From contig CAZEHO010000022.1 in assembly GCA_964511945.1 (NCBI GenBank), positions 1 through 48,260 of the forward strand: a stretch of 48,260 nt of DNA, written 5' to 3'. The notes below the pieces were generated by a model. That model was not told where the DNA came from. It saw only the letters and a list, made by a program, of their open reading frames with translations, and did not search any database. A program made the translations under genes and the position numbers. Positions 9,564 to 16,633 of this stretch are shown piece after piece (within the stretch, counting starts at the first letter, position 1; the number at the start of each line of letters is the position of its first letter). Source of the DNA: CAZEHO01 sp964511945. GTDB taxonomy: Bacteria > Actinomycetota > Acidimicrobiia > Spongiisociales > UBA11373.

Positions 9564-9869
9564 ATGAGCGGTCGCTCCCGAACAGTCGGCCGAACTGTGG
9601 GGCGCTTCGCGCTGGGCATCCTCCTCTTCTGGGCTTTCACGCCGATCATCATCATCCTCGGCTTCCTGGGATGGGCGACCTTCGCCGCGAGCGGCGTCTG
9701 GCAGGTGGTGTTCGGTCTGTGCACGTTCCTGATGCTGCTTGCGATCGGTCGCTGGATCAGGAGCCTGCTCAAGCGGCGTGCCCGGGCAGGGGCCGAGAGT
9801 ATGGAGAGAGCTTCGGCGGCGGCGTCGCCCCTGAGCTCAAGTTTCGGCGGGATCGAGGCGCAGGTCTAG
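9564..9869 (+). CDS. small two-helix membrane protein
   Basis: A 101-residue protein with two hydrophobic segments (around FALGILLFWAFTPIIIILGF and VVFGLCTFLMLLAIG), followed by a basic stretch (RSLLKRRAR) and a polar tail. AGGAGG at 9551-9556 precedes the ATG at 9564. Its last 33 bases overlap the 3' end of the convergent cytochrome P450 gene. No family recognised. Confidence 0.6.
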   Translation: MSGRSRTVGRTVGRFALGILLFWAFTPIIIILGFLGWATFAASGVWQVVFGLCTFLMLLAIGRWIRSLLKRRARAGAESMERASAAASPLSSSFGGIEAQV

Positions 9870-11069
9870 GCGCTGGACCCCGCGGAACACGAGGCTGGGC
9901 ACACGCGGCAGATCGTCGTTCGCCAGTTCGAACTCGGCAACGTGCGCAAGAAATCTCGTGAGAGCCGCCTCCATCTCAACCTTGGCGAGAGGTGCTCCCA
10001 CGCAGTAGTGGACGCCGGCCCCGAACGAGATATGCGGGTTCTCTGTTCGGGACAGATCCAGCATCTCGGCATCCTCGAAGACCAACTCATCGCGATTCGC
10101 AGCTCCGAACAGCAAACCGACCTTGGAACCCCGCCGCAGTTCGGTTCCGTTCCAGTCCATGTCCTCGAGAACCCAGCGCTCAAACATTTGCAGCGGGGTG
10201 TCGAACCTGAGCAGTTCGTCGATGGCGGTCGTCTCCAGCGTGGGGTCCCGTCGCCACCGCTGATACGCCTCGGGATTACGCGCCAGGGCCAGGAGCGCGT
10301 TTCCGATGGCCTGCACCGTTGCTTCATGCCCGGCATTCAGCGTCAGGATGCACGTTGCCACCAATTCCTCGTCGGTCAGGACGTCTCCTTCGACCTCTGC
10401 CTGCACCAGGGCGGTAACCAGATCATCCTGCGGGTCCGACCGACGCAGATCGAGCAGGTCCTCGCAATATTCCGCAAACGCCTTCACGGCGTCCTCGGCC
10501 TCGGCACCCTCATCGGGTGAACAATCCGCATCGAACAACCGGACGATCGCATGTGACCAATCGACCAGTTGGGGTTGATCGGCGGCCGGCACCCCCATCA
10601 TCTCGCTGATCATCGCCAGCGGGATGGGAGTTGCGTAGTCGGCGATTGCCTCCATCGAACCGCTCGGAACGACCCGACGGAGATTCTCCTCGGCGGCATC
10701 CTCCAATCGAGGCCGGTAGCTCTCCGAGGCCCTCCTGCCGAACGCTCCCTGGACGAGACGCCGGACCCTGGTGTGACGCGGCGGCTCCAGATCGATGAAC
10801 GAGTCCCGGATCAGCCGCGTCCAGGTGGGGTATTGGGATGGGTAGATCCGGGCGAACACCTCGGCGTCGATGTCCTCCTCCGGAACGGCATGACGGACAT
10901 CGCGCCCGAAGCGCCGATCGCGCAAGATCGCGCTGACGTCGGCGTGCCGTGCGAAGAACGTCATCCCCCAGTGATCATCGAAGAAAACCGGCGATCGTGC
11001 CCGCAGCGTCCGATACGTCAGATAGGGGTCGTCAACGAACTCGGCGGCGTATGCGTCGAACTGCGGCAC
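9837..11069 (-). CDS. cytochrome P450
   Basis: Soluble bacterial haem-thiolate monooxygenase of 410 residues, a normal length for actinobacterial P450s. Key motifs: the I-helix oxygen-activation site NAGHEAT, the ExxR of DELLRFD, and the haem-ligand loop ISFGAGVHYCVGAPLAKVE, whose Cys binds iron. The usual Thr of the I helix is present. GTG at 11069 has GGAGA only 4 bases upstream and puts the protein start at PQFDAYAAEFVDDPY, typical for this family; an open frame continues upstream but is not protein-like. No ferredoxin or ferredoxin reductase is adjacent, so redox partners must be encoded elsewhere. Substrate unknown. Confidence 0.93.
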   Translation of the reverse strand: MPQFDAYAAEFVDDPYLTYRTLRARSPVFFDDHWGMTFFARHADVSAILRDRRFGRDVRHAVPEEDIDAEVFARIYPSQYPTWTRLIRDSFIDLEPPRHTRVRRLVQGAFGRRASESYRPRLEDAAEENLRRVVPSGSMEAIADYATPIPLAMISEMMGVPAADQPQLVDWSHAIVRLFDADCSPDEGAEAEDAVKAFAEYCEDLLDLRRSDPQDDLVTALVQAEVEGDVLTDEELVATCILTLNAGHEATVQAIGNALLALARNPEAYQRWRRDPTLETTAIDELLRFDTPLQMFERWVLEDMDWNGTELRRGSKVGLLFGAANRDELVFEDAEMLDLSRTENPHISFGAGVHYCVGAPLAKVEMEAALTRFLAHVAEFELANDDLPRVPSLVFRGVQRLDLRLDPAET

Positions 11070-11196
11070 GTTGTCTCCACTCGGGTGTTGGTGGATTCTC
11101 GCGGCCGGATGGGGGGAACCGCCACCACGCAGGACTAACCCCTTCAATCGGCCGGCCGGTTGCCGCATGCTGACCCCGGTCCACTCAGGAGTTCGT

Positions 11197-11490
11197 ATGT
11201 GGGCGATCGTCGCCGTCACTCTCATCACCGTCGCGTTCGCGAGTCTGTCGTTCGTCAACCGCCGCCCCATCGCTGGATCCCTCGGGCTCCTTGCCGCAGC
11301 AGTGCCGTGGACGGTCCTCTGGGCGGGACCGATGACGTGTCGCGATCATGACCTCGAATGCGGTTTCGGAGTGCTCGTCGCGCTCGTCTATACCGCACCG
11401 GTCATTCTCGGGCTCGGCGCCGTCGCCGCGGTTGGCGCGTTTCGTCGCCGTCCGGCACCCTTCGGCGAGGTCGATCCGACCAACGAATAG
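11197..11490 (+). CDS. small membrane protein
   Basis: A 97-residue protein with three hydrophobic segments (WAIVAVTLITVAFASLSF, a Leu/Ala-rich second segment, and a third near VLVALVYTAPVILGLG). ATG at 11197 is preceded by CAGGAG at 11186-11191. It is divergent from the P450 gene across a 127-base spacer. The loop between segments 2 and 3 has two Cys. No family recognised. Confidence 0.5.
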   Translation: MWAIVAVTLITVAFASLSFVNRRPIAGSLGLLAAAVPWTVLWAGPMTCRDHDLECGFGVLVALVYTAPVILGLGAVAAVGAFRRRPAPFGEVDPTNE

Positions 11491-11556
11491 CCACTCCCGC
11501 CGCAACAGAATCGGGACGCGACCGGATGCCCTGAGGGCGCCTCCCGCGAACTCGCA

Positions 11557-11562
11557 TAGACT
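11557..11562 (+). promoter_or_regulatory. possible -10 box upstream of the BMP-type gene
   Basis: TAGACT fits the actinobacterial TANNNT -10 consensus. It would give a leader of roughly 60 bases before the binding-protein gene at 11628. No convincing -35 was found. Confidence 0.25.
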
Positions 11563-11627
11563 TCGACCGTCAACGTGCCTCAGGGTGCGTGATGGAAGGG
11601 ACTCCAACTCCTCTGGGGGAGGGGAAA

Positions 11628-12695
11628 ATGAAAAGCACGATGCGCCTGTTCGTGGCGCTGATCGCAGTCCTGGCACTGGTAGCCGGCGCCTGCGGAGACG
11701 ATGACGGCGGCAGCGACGAAACGCTGAAGATCGCCTTTGTTCATGTCGGCCCGGTGGCCGACAAGGGCTGGTCGTGGGCTCACGACCAGGGCGCCCAGCA
11801 CGTCGCGGCCAACATGGAGAATGTCGAGATCACCACCCTCGAGAGCATCCCCGAGGGCCCCGACTCGCAGAGGGTGTTCGAGGATCTGGCCGCCGACGGC
11901 AATCAGCTGATCTTCGGGACCTCCTTCGGGTACATGGATCCGATGCTCGCCGCGTCGGCCAACTACCCGGACACGGTGTTCATGCACGCCACCGGGTTCA
12001 AGACCGGCGAAGGGATGGGCAATTACTTCGGTGCAGCCGAAGAAGGCCGCTACCTGACCGGACTCGCCGCGGGTGCCGCCACCGAGACCGGGCTGATCGG
12101 CTACGTCGCCGCCTTCCCGATCCCGGAGGTCCTACGAGGGATCAACGCCTTCACGATCGGTGTTCGTGAAGTCAACCCGACGGCGGAAGTGCAGGTCGTG
12201 TGGACGTCGACCTGGTTCGACCCGCCGCTCGAGGGCGATGCCGCTCAAGCGCTGCTCGATGCGGGCGCCGACGTGATCGCGATGCACCAGGACTCCTCGG
12301 CTCCCGGGCAGGCCGCCGAGGCCGCCGGCGCCAAGTGGGCGGGGTACAACACCGACATGACGGAGTTCGCCCCCAACGCCTGGCTGACGGCACCCATTTG
12401 GGACTGGGGCCCGTTCTACCTGAAGACGGCCCAGGAGGTTCGCGAGGGCACCTGGGTGTCTGAGGCCTACTACGGGAACATGGCCGACGGCATGGTCGAC
12501 ATCGCGCCGTTCGGTCCATCGGTGTCCCAGGAGACCCAGGACCTGATCAATCAGCGGAAGCAGGAGATCATCGACGGGTCGTTCCAGATCTTCGCCGACC
12601 CGATCGTCGACCAGACTGGCGCCTCGCGCCCGCTGGGCGACATCTTCGGGATGGACTTCTTCGTGGAAGGTGTCATCGGCAGCCCCAGCGGCTGA
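11628..12695 (+). CDS. BMP/PnrA-type ABC transporter substrate-binding lipoprotein
   Basis: Extracytoplasmic binding lipoprotein of 355 residues for a purine-nucleoside-type ABC importer. The signal peptide ends LALVAGAC (lipobox), followed by GDDDGGSDE. The mature part begins LKIAFVHVGPVADKGWSW, the first strand of the basic-membrane-protein fold, and continues through typical sections such as IFGTSFGYMDPMLAASANYP and YFGAAEEGRYLTGLAAG. ATG at 11628 has GGGGAGGGG immediately upstream. A strong hairpin terminator and a repeat element separate it from the ATPase gene. Actinobacterial transporters of this type generally take up nucleosides or related bases; the ligand here is not determined. 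Confidence 0.92.
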   Translation: MKSTMRLFVALIAVLALVAGACGDDDGGSDETLKIAFVHVGPVADKGWSWAHDQGAQHVAANMENVEITTLESIPEGPDSQRVFEDLAADGNQLIFGTSFGYMDPMLAASANYPDTVFMHATGFKTGEGMGNYFGAAEEGRYLTGLAAGAATETGLIGYVAAFPIPEVLRGINAFTIGVREVNPTAEVQVVWTSTWFDPPLEGDAAQALLDAGADVIAMHQDSSAPGQAAEAAGAKWAGYNTDMTEFAPNAWLTAPIWDWGPFYLKTAQEVREGTWVSEAYYGNMADGMVDIAPFGPSVSQETQDLINQRKQEIIDGSFQIFADPIVDQTGASRPLGDIFGMDFFVEGVIGSPSG

Positions 12696-12724
12696 TCAAC
12701 GCAGAAGCTCCGGGAGGAGACGAG

Positions 12725-12747
12725 GGCCCCGGTGCGGAACCGGGGCC
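12725..12747 (+). terminator. hairpin terminator after the binding-protein gene
   Basis: GGCCCCGG, a 7-base loop, then CCGGGGCC: a perfect 8-bp stem followed by ttcgtcgttct. It lies 29 bases after the stop codon and would uncouple or attenuate transcription into the ATPase and permease genes. Confidence 0.75.
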
Positions 12748-12759
12748 TTCGTCGTTCTG

Positions 12760-12938
12760 GTGCCTCGACCGGAAACGTTTGCCGCGTTCAGATGCGGCTC
12801 AGGACGCCTCCGGCATCGTCGGTCAGGACGCGTCCTCAGCCCTCGACGCACGCATCCGAGTGCGCCTGCGGGACTGCGTCCTTGCCGGGCGACGCCCTGA
12901 TCGCCGGCGACCATCACCAACGCCCCCGGCCAAGGCAC
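12760..12938 (+). mobile_element. MITE-like repeat, copy A (179 bp)
   Basis: This copy lies in the opposite orientation to the element at 39049-39212. It shares an exact 50-base block (12861-12910 against the reverse complement of 39077-39126) and an exact 29-base block (12786-12814 against the reverse complement of 39158-39186). About 16 extra bases lie between the two blocks here. The terminal inverted repeats are decayed: the outer GTGC/GCAC is kept but the inner part is degraded. It fills most of the spacer between the importer binding-protein gene and the ATPase gene. Confidence 0.8.
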
Positions 12939-12944
12939 TAGGGT
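12939..12944 (+). promoter_or_regulatory. leaderless-type -10 box for the ABC ATPase gene
   Basis: TAGGGT begins directly after the outer GGCAC of the repeat element and lies exactly 7 bases before the ATG at 12952. That is the spacing expected for a leaderless actinobacterial transcript. The gene has no Shine-Dalgarno sequence, which agrees. Confidence 0.5.
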
Positions 12945-12951
12945 TCCCGCC

Positions 12952-14493
12952 ATGACTGAGGCGTCCGTCGAGGCGAACGGGTTGGCGCTCGCGCTGACCG
13001 GGGTTGACAAAGCCTTCTACGGCGTCAAGGCCAACGACGACGTTGACTTCGATTTGGCCTGGGGTGAGGTCCACGCACTCCTCGGCGAGAACGGTGCGGG
13101 CAAGTCCACGCTGTGTTCGATCATCGCCGGCCTCTACCGCCCCGATGCCGGCGAGATGCGCTTCGATGGGCACCCGGTGGCGTTCCGATCACCCAAGGAC
13201 GCCCTCGGTGCCGGAATCGGCATGGTGTATCAGCATTTCCGGTTGGTCCAGAACCTGACGGTCGCCGAGAACCTGAACCTGGGTCACCCGGAACTCGGGA
13301 TTCGAATCTCACAGCGCGAGTTGGAGGAGCAGGCCGAACACCTGGGCGACCGCTACGGCCTCGGCGTCGATCCCCGGGCCCGGATCTGGCAGCTGTCGGT
13401 TGGCGAACAGCAGCGGGTGGAGATCCTCAAGCTGCTCCACCGCAACGTGCGCGTGCTGATCCTTGATGAGCCGACCGCAGTGCTGACCCCGCAGGAGGGT
13501 GAGGCGCTGTTCAAGACAATGCGCCTCATGGCTTCGGAGGGTCGGGCCGTGGTCTTCGTTTCCCACAAGCTGCGGGAGGTGAAGGAGGTCTCCGACCGGG
13601 TCACCGTGCTTCGTGAAGGCAAGCGGGTCGGAGACATCGCCACTGCCGACGCCGAACCCCGCGACCTGGCACGCATGATGGTGGGCCGCGATCTCGAACT
13701 CGCCACGCGCGAGGCGGGGAAGGACCCGGGAGACCCGGTCCTCGAAGTCGAAGATCTGCGCGTTCCCGGCGACCGCGGCCTCGAAGCGGTCAAGGGCCTC
13801 TCCCTGACCGTGCGCCGCAACGAGATCGTCGGCATCGCCGGCGTTGCCGGAAACGGGCAACGCGAGCTGGCATATGGGCTAATGGGCCTCACGATCCCCA
13901 CCGCCGGCTCGGTGAAGCTCGTAGGTGAGGACGTGACGGCAATGCCGGTCCTGGCAAGGATCCGCAGAGGCATCGCCTATGTGCCGCAGAGCCGTCTCGG
14001 CATGGGACTGGCTCCGGGACTCACCACCGACGAGAACCTCGCCCTCAAGTCGTACCGGCGCCCCCCGATGTCGAAAGGGCCGATGCTCATCCCGTCGGCC
14101 TTCCGTGAACATGCCGAAGATCTGATCGGCAAGTACGACATCCGCGGAGTGAGGGAGGGACTCCCCATCCGCCTCCTGTCGGGCGGCAACCTCCAGAAGG
14201 CGCTGATCGCTCGTGAGGTCAGCCAGGACCATCACGTGCTGATCGCCCGCTCCCCCACCCGCGGTCTGGACGTCGGAGCGACCGACGCCGTGCGCAAGTT
14301 GCTGCTGGCAGAGCGCGATGCCGGACTCGGAGTTCTGCTGATCTCAGAGGACCTCGACGAACTCCTCGCGCTCTCGGACCGCGTCCTGGTGATCTACGAA
14401 GGCGAGATCGTGGGGCAGATGCCGGCCGCCGATGCCACCCGGGAAGGGCTCGGGCTCCTCATGGCTGGTCACCGTGAGGAGGCCGGTGCATGA
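12952..14493 (+). CDS. nucleoside ABC transporter ATP-binding protein (two NBDs)
   Basis: A 513-residue double ATPase of the RbsA/NupA type powering the BMP-dependent importer. Domain 1 has Walker A GENGAGKST, signature LSVGEQQRVEI and Walker B VLILDEPTAVLTPQ. Domain 2 has the family's usual degenerate P-loop (GVAGNGQREL), signature LLSGGNLQKALIARE and a Walker B region LIARSPTRGLDVG, where Ser stands in a place many homologues have Gln. It has no ribosome binding site and a TAGGGT box 7 bases before the ATG. The stop overlaps the next start (ATGA), so it is translationally coupled to the permeases. Confidence 0.95.
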   Translation: MTEASVEANGLALALTGVDKAFYGVKANDDVDFDLAWGEVHALLGENGAGKSTLCSIIAGLYRPDAGEMRFDGHPVAFRSPKDALGAGIGMVYQHFRLVQNLTVAENLNLGHPELGIRISQRELEEQAEHLGDRYGLGVDPRARIWQLSVGEQQRVEILKLLHRNVRVLILDEPTAVLTPQEGEALFKTMRLMASEGRAVVFVSHKLREVKEVSDRVTVLREGKRVGDIATADAEPRDLARMMVGRDLELATREAGKDPGDPVLEVEDLRVPGDRGLEAVKGLSLTVRRNEIVGIAGVAGNGQRELAYGLMGLTIPTAGSVKLVGEDVTAMPVLARIRRGIAYVPQSRLGMGLAPGLTTDENLALKSYRRPPMSKGPMLIPSAFREHAEDLIGKYDIRGVREGLPIRLLSGGNLQKALIAREVSQDHHVLIARSPTRGLDVGATDAVRKLLLAERDAGLGVLLISEDLDELLALSDRVLVIYEGEIVGQMPAADATREGLGLLMAGHREEAGA

Positions 14494-15659
14494 TCCTGGG
14501 GCGCTGGACGTTCGAGCCACGGGGCCTGGCCTCCGGCCGGGTGCGGCTGATGATCCCGCTGGCGTCGGTATTCGCCGCCCTCATCGTGGGAGCGATCTTC
14601 CTGGCACTCACCGGGAGCAATCCCTTCACGGTGTACCAGAAGATGGTGGACACGGCCTTCGGGTCGCAACGCGGAATCAGCGAAACCCTCATCTCGGCCA
14701 CTCCGCTGATCCTCACCGGCGTCGCCGCCGCGATCGCTTTCAGGATGCTGGTGTGGAATATCGGCGCAGAAGGCCAACTCCTCGCAGGAGCGATCTTCGC
14801 CGCGGGGCTGGGCATCTGGATGGGCGACGGCATGCCGGCTGCATTCGCCCTTCCTCTCGTCATCCTGGCCGGAGCGGCCGGCGGAGCGGTCTGGGCATCG
14901 CTGTCGGCAATACCGCGGGTCTACCTGGGCACCAACGAGATCATCACCACGCTGATGCTCAATTTTATTGCGATCAACCTGATGAACTACCTGGTCCTCG
15001 GGTCGTTCAGTCCGTGGCGTGATCCCGAATCGACGCAGTTCCCACAGGGCAGACCGATTCCCGACGGCGGTCGCATCCCGGAGTTCTTCTTCCGGCTCGA
15101 TTACGGGCTGTTCATCGCGATCGCCGTGGCCATCGGCGCCTGGTACCTGATCACCCGAACCCGGTGGGGCTTCGAGGTCCGCGTCGTCGGCGATTCCGCC
15201 CCGACCGCTCGCTACGCAGGGATCGGGGTCCCACGCAAGATCCTGGGTGTCTTCTTGCTCTCGGGTGCTGCGGCCGGATTGGCCGGCTCGCTGCTGGTCG
15301 CCGGGATCCTGGGAAAGATGGATCCCCGCTCACTCGAACTGGGACTCGGGTTCACCGGAATCATCGTGGCCGCGCTGGCGCGCCTCAATCCGATTGCCGT
15401 GATTCCCGTCGGCGTATTGATGGGGGCCCTCAACAATGCGGGCCCGGCTCTGCAGTCGATCCGTGTCCCCGCGGCAACGGTAACGATGCTGCAGGGCGCC
15501 ATCCTCATCTTCGCCGTCGCCGGGGAGTTCTTCATCGCACATCGCGTGCGCCGGACCGACACACCGGAGACCAGTGCAAAGGACGAGGCCGCTTCTTCTC
15601 CTGAGGCCACGTCAGGCGCTGAGGCCGCGCCATCACCCGAGGAGGAGGGCGACGCATGA
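14490..15659 (+). CDS. nucleoside ABC transporter permease 1
   Basis: A 389-residue inner-membrane permease of the BPD_transp_2 superfamily (NupB/YufP-like). About eight to ten hydrophobic segments are visible, including the conserved VWNIGAEGQLLAGAI stretch and the GTNEIITTLMLNFIA region typical of this family. The C-terminal 30 or so residues are a Ala/Glu/Ser/Pro-rich hydrophilic tail, which is unusual. Both ends overlap the neighbouring genes by 4 bases (ATGA), marking a tight operon. Confidence 0.93.
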   Translation: MILGRWTFEPRGLASGRVRLMIPLASVFAALIVGAIFLALTGSNPFTVYQKMVDTAFGSQRGISETLISATPLILTGVAAAIAFRMLVWNIGAEGQLLAGAIFAAGLGIWMGDGMPAAFALPLVILAGAAGGAVWASLSAIPRVYLGTNEIITTLMLNFIAINLMNYLVLGSFSPWRDPESTQFPQGRPIPDGGRIPEFFFRLDYGLFIAIAVAIGAWYLITRTRWGFEVRVVGDSAPTARYAGIGVPRKILGVFLLSGAAAGLAGSLLVAGILGKMDPRSLELGLGFTGIIVAALARLNPIAVIPVGVLMGALNNAGPALQSIRVPAATVTMLQGAILIFAVAGEFFIAHRVRRTDTPETSAKDEAASSPEATSGAEAAPSPEEEGDA

Positions 15660-16600
15660 ACGAGTCCGTGTGGGTCCTCACCATCTTTGCGGCCATCGGC
15701 CTCGGGACACCACTGGTGTTTGCCACCGTCGGAGAACTCATCACCCAGCGGGTCGGCATCCTGAACCTCGGCGTCCAGGGAATGATGCTGGTCGGAGCCG
15801 TGTCCGGATTCTGGGCTGTGTACAAGACGGGGAACCTGGTACTCGGCATCATCGTCGCGATGATCGCCGCGGCGGCGCTCTCCGTCATTCACGCCTGGGC
15901 GTCGATCACGCTGCGGGTCAGTCAGATCGTGTCGGGCCTGGCGCTGACCATCTTCGGAACGGGTCTGTCCACATTCATCGGGCGCTCCGGCAGTCCGGCC
16001 CTCGTCGGAACTCCGTCCCGGGAGAAGTTCGAGGCGCTCCTCGAGGGGGGCATGGCCGACTGGCCGATCGTGGGGCCGCTGGTCTTCGGTCACGACATCC
16101 TCGTCTACCTTTCCTGGGTGCTCGTCGCCGGCACCTCGTTCTTCCTGTTCCGGACCCGGATGGGACTCACCCTCCGGTCGGTCGGTGAGGACCCTGCCAG
16201 CGCTGAGGCGGCGGGAATCGACGTCATCAAGGTCCGCTACCTCTACGTGATGGTCGGCGGGGCCCTGGCCGGTCTCGGTGGGGCCTACTACTCCCTCGTG
16301 CTGGTGCCGTCGTGGCAGGACGAACTGATCGGCCAGGCGGGATGGATCGCGATCGCACTGGTGATCTTGGCGTCCTGGCGCCCGTGGCGGGCACTGTTCG
16401 CCGCCTACCTGTTCGGAGCGGCTGGCCGAGTCAACTTCACGCTGCAGACTCTGGAGATCTCAGTGCCCTCCAACCTGCTGGCGATGATCCCGTTCGTGCT
16501 GGCGATCATCGCCATGATCCTCCTGACCAGCGGCAAGCGCGCCCGCCTGCTCGGCGCCCCGGCTGCCCTGGCAATGCCGTACTCGCGCGAAGAACGCTGA
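15656..16600 (+). CDS. nucleoside ABC transporter permease 2
   Basis: Second permease of the importer (NupC/YufQ-like), 314 residues. Conserved pieces include ERVGILNLG-type VGILNLGVQGMMLVGAV near the N terminus, the SGLALTIFGTGLS segment, and AGGAYYSL-type GGAYYSLVLVPSW. It starts with an ATGA overlap with permease 1. A perfect hairpin terminator begins at the base after its stop. Confidence 0.93.
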   Translation: MNESVWVLTIFAAIGLGTPLVFATVGELITQRVGILNLGVQGMMLVGAVSGFWAVYKTGNLVLGIIVAMIAAAALSVIHAWASITLRVSQIVSGLALTIFGTGLSTFIGRSGSPALVGTPSREKFEALLEGGMADWPIVGPLVFGHDILVYLSWVLVAGTSFFLFRTRMGLTLRSVGEDPASAEAAGIDVIKVRYLYVMVGGALAGLGGAYYSLVLVPSWQDELIGQAGWIAIALVILASWRPWRALFAAYLFGAAGRVNFTLQTLEISVPSNLLAMIPFVLAIIAMILLTSGKRARLLGAPAALAMPYSREER

Positions 16601-16629
16601 CCGCCTCCCCGGAGACACCGGGGAGGCGG
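16601..16629. terminator. bidirectional hairpin terminator
   Basis: CCGCCTCCCCGG, loop agaca, CCGGGGAGGCGG: a perfect 12-bp stem between the convergent importer operon and the beta-propeller lipoprotein gene. It begins one base after the permease stop codon. Confidence 0.85.
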
Positions 16630-16633
16630 CACC

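Noticed and set aside
12823..13173. Basic Arg-rich frames on the minus strand around repeat copy A, and a similar frame at 39049-39134
   Set aside because: They are translations of the non-coding repeat and of the antisense of the ATPase gene; their similarity is explained by the repeat.
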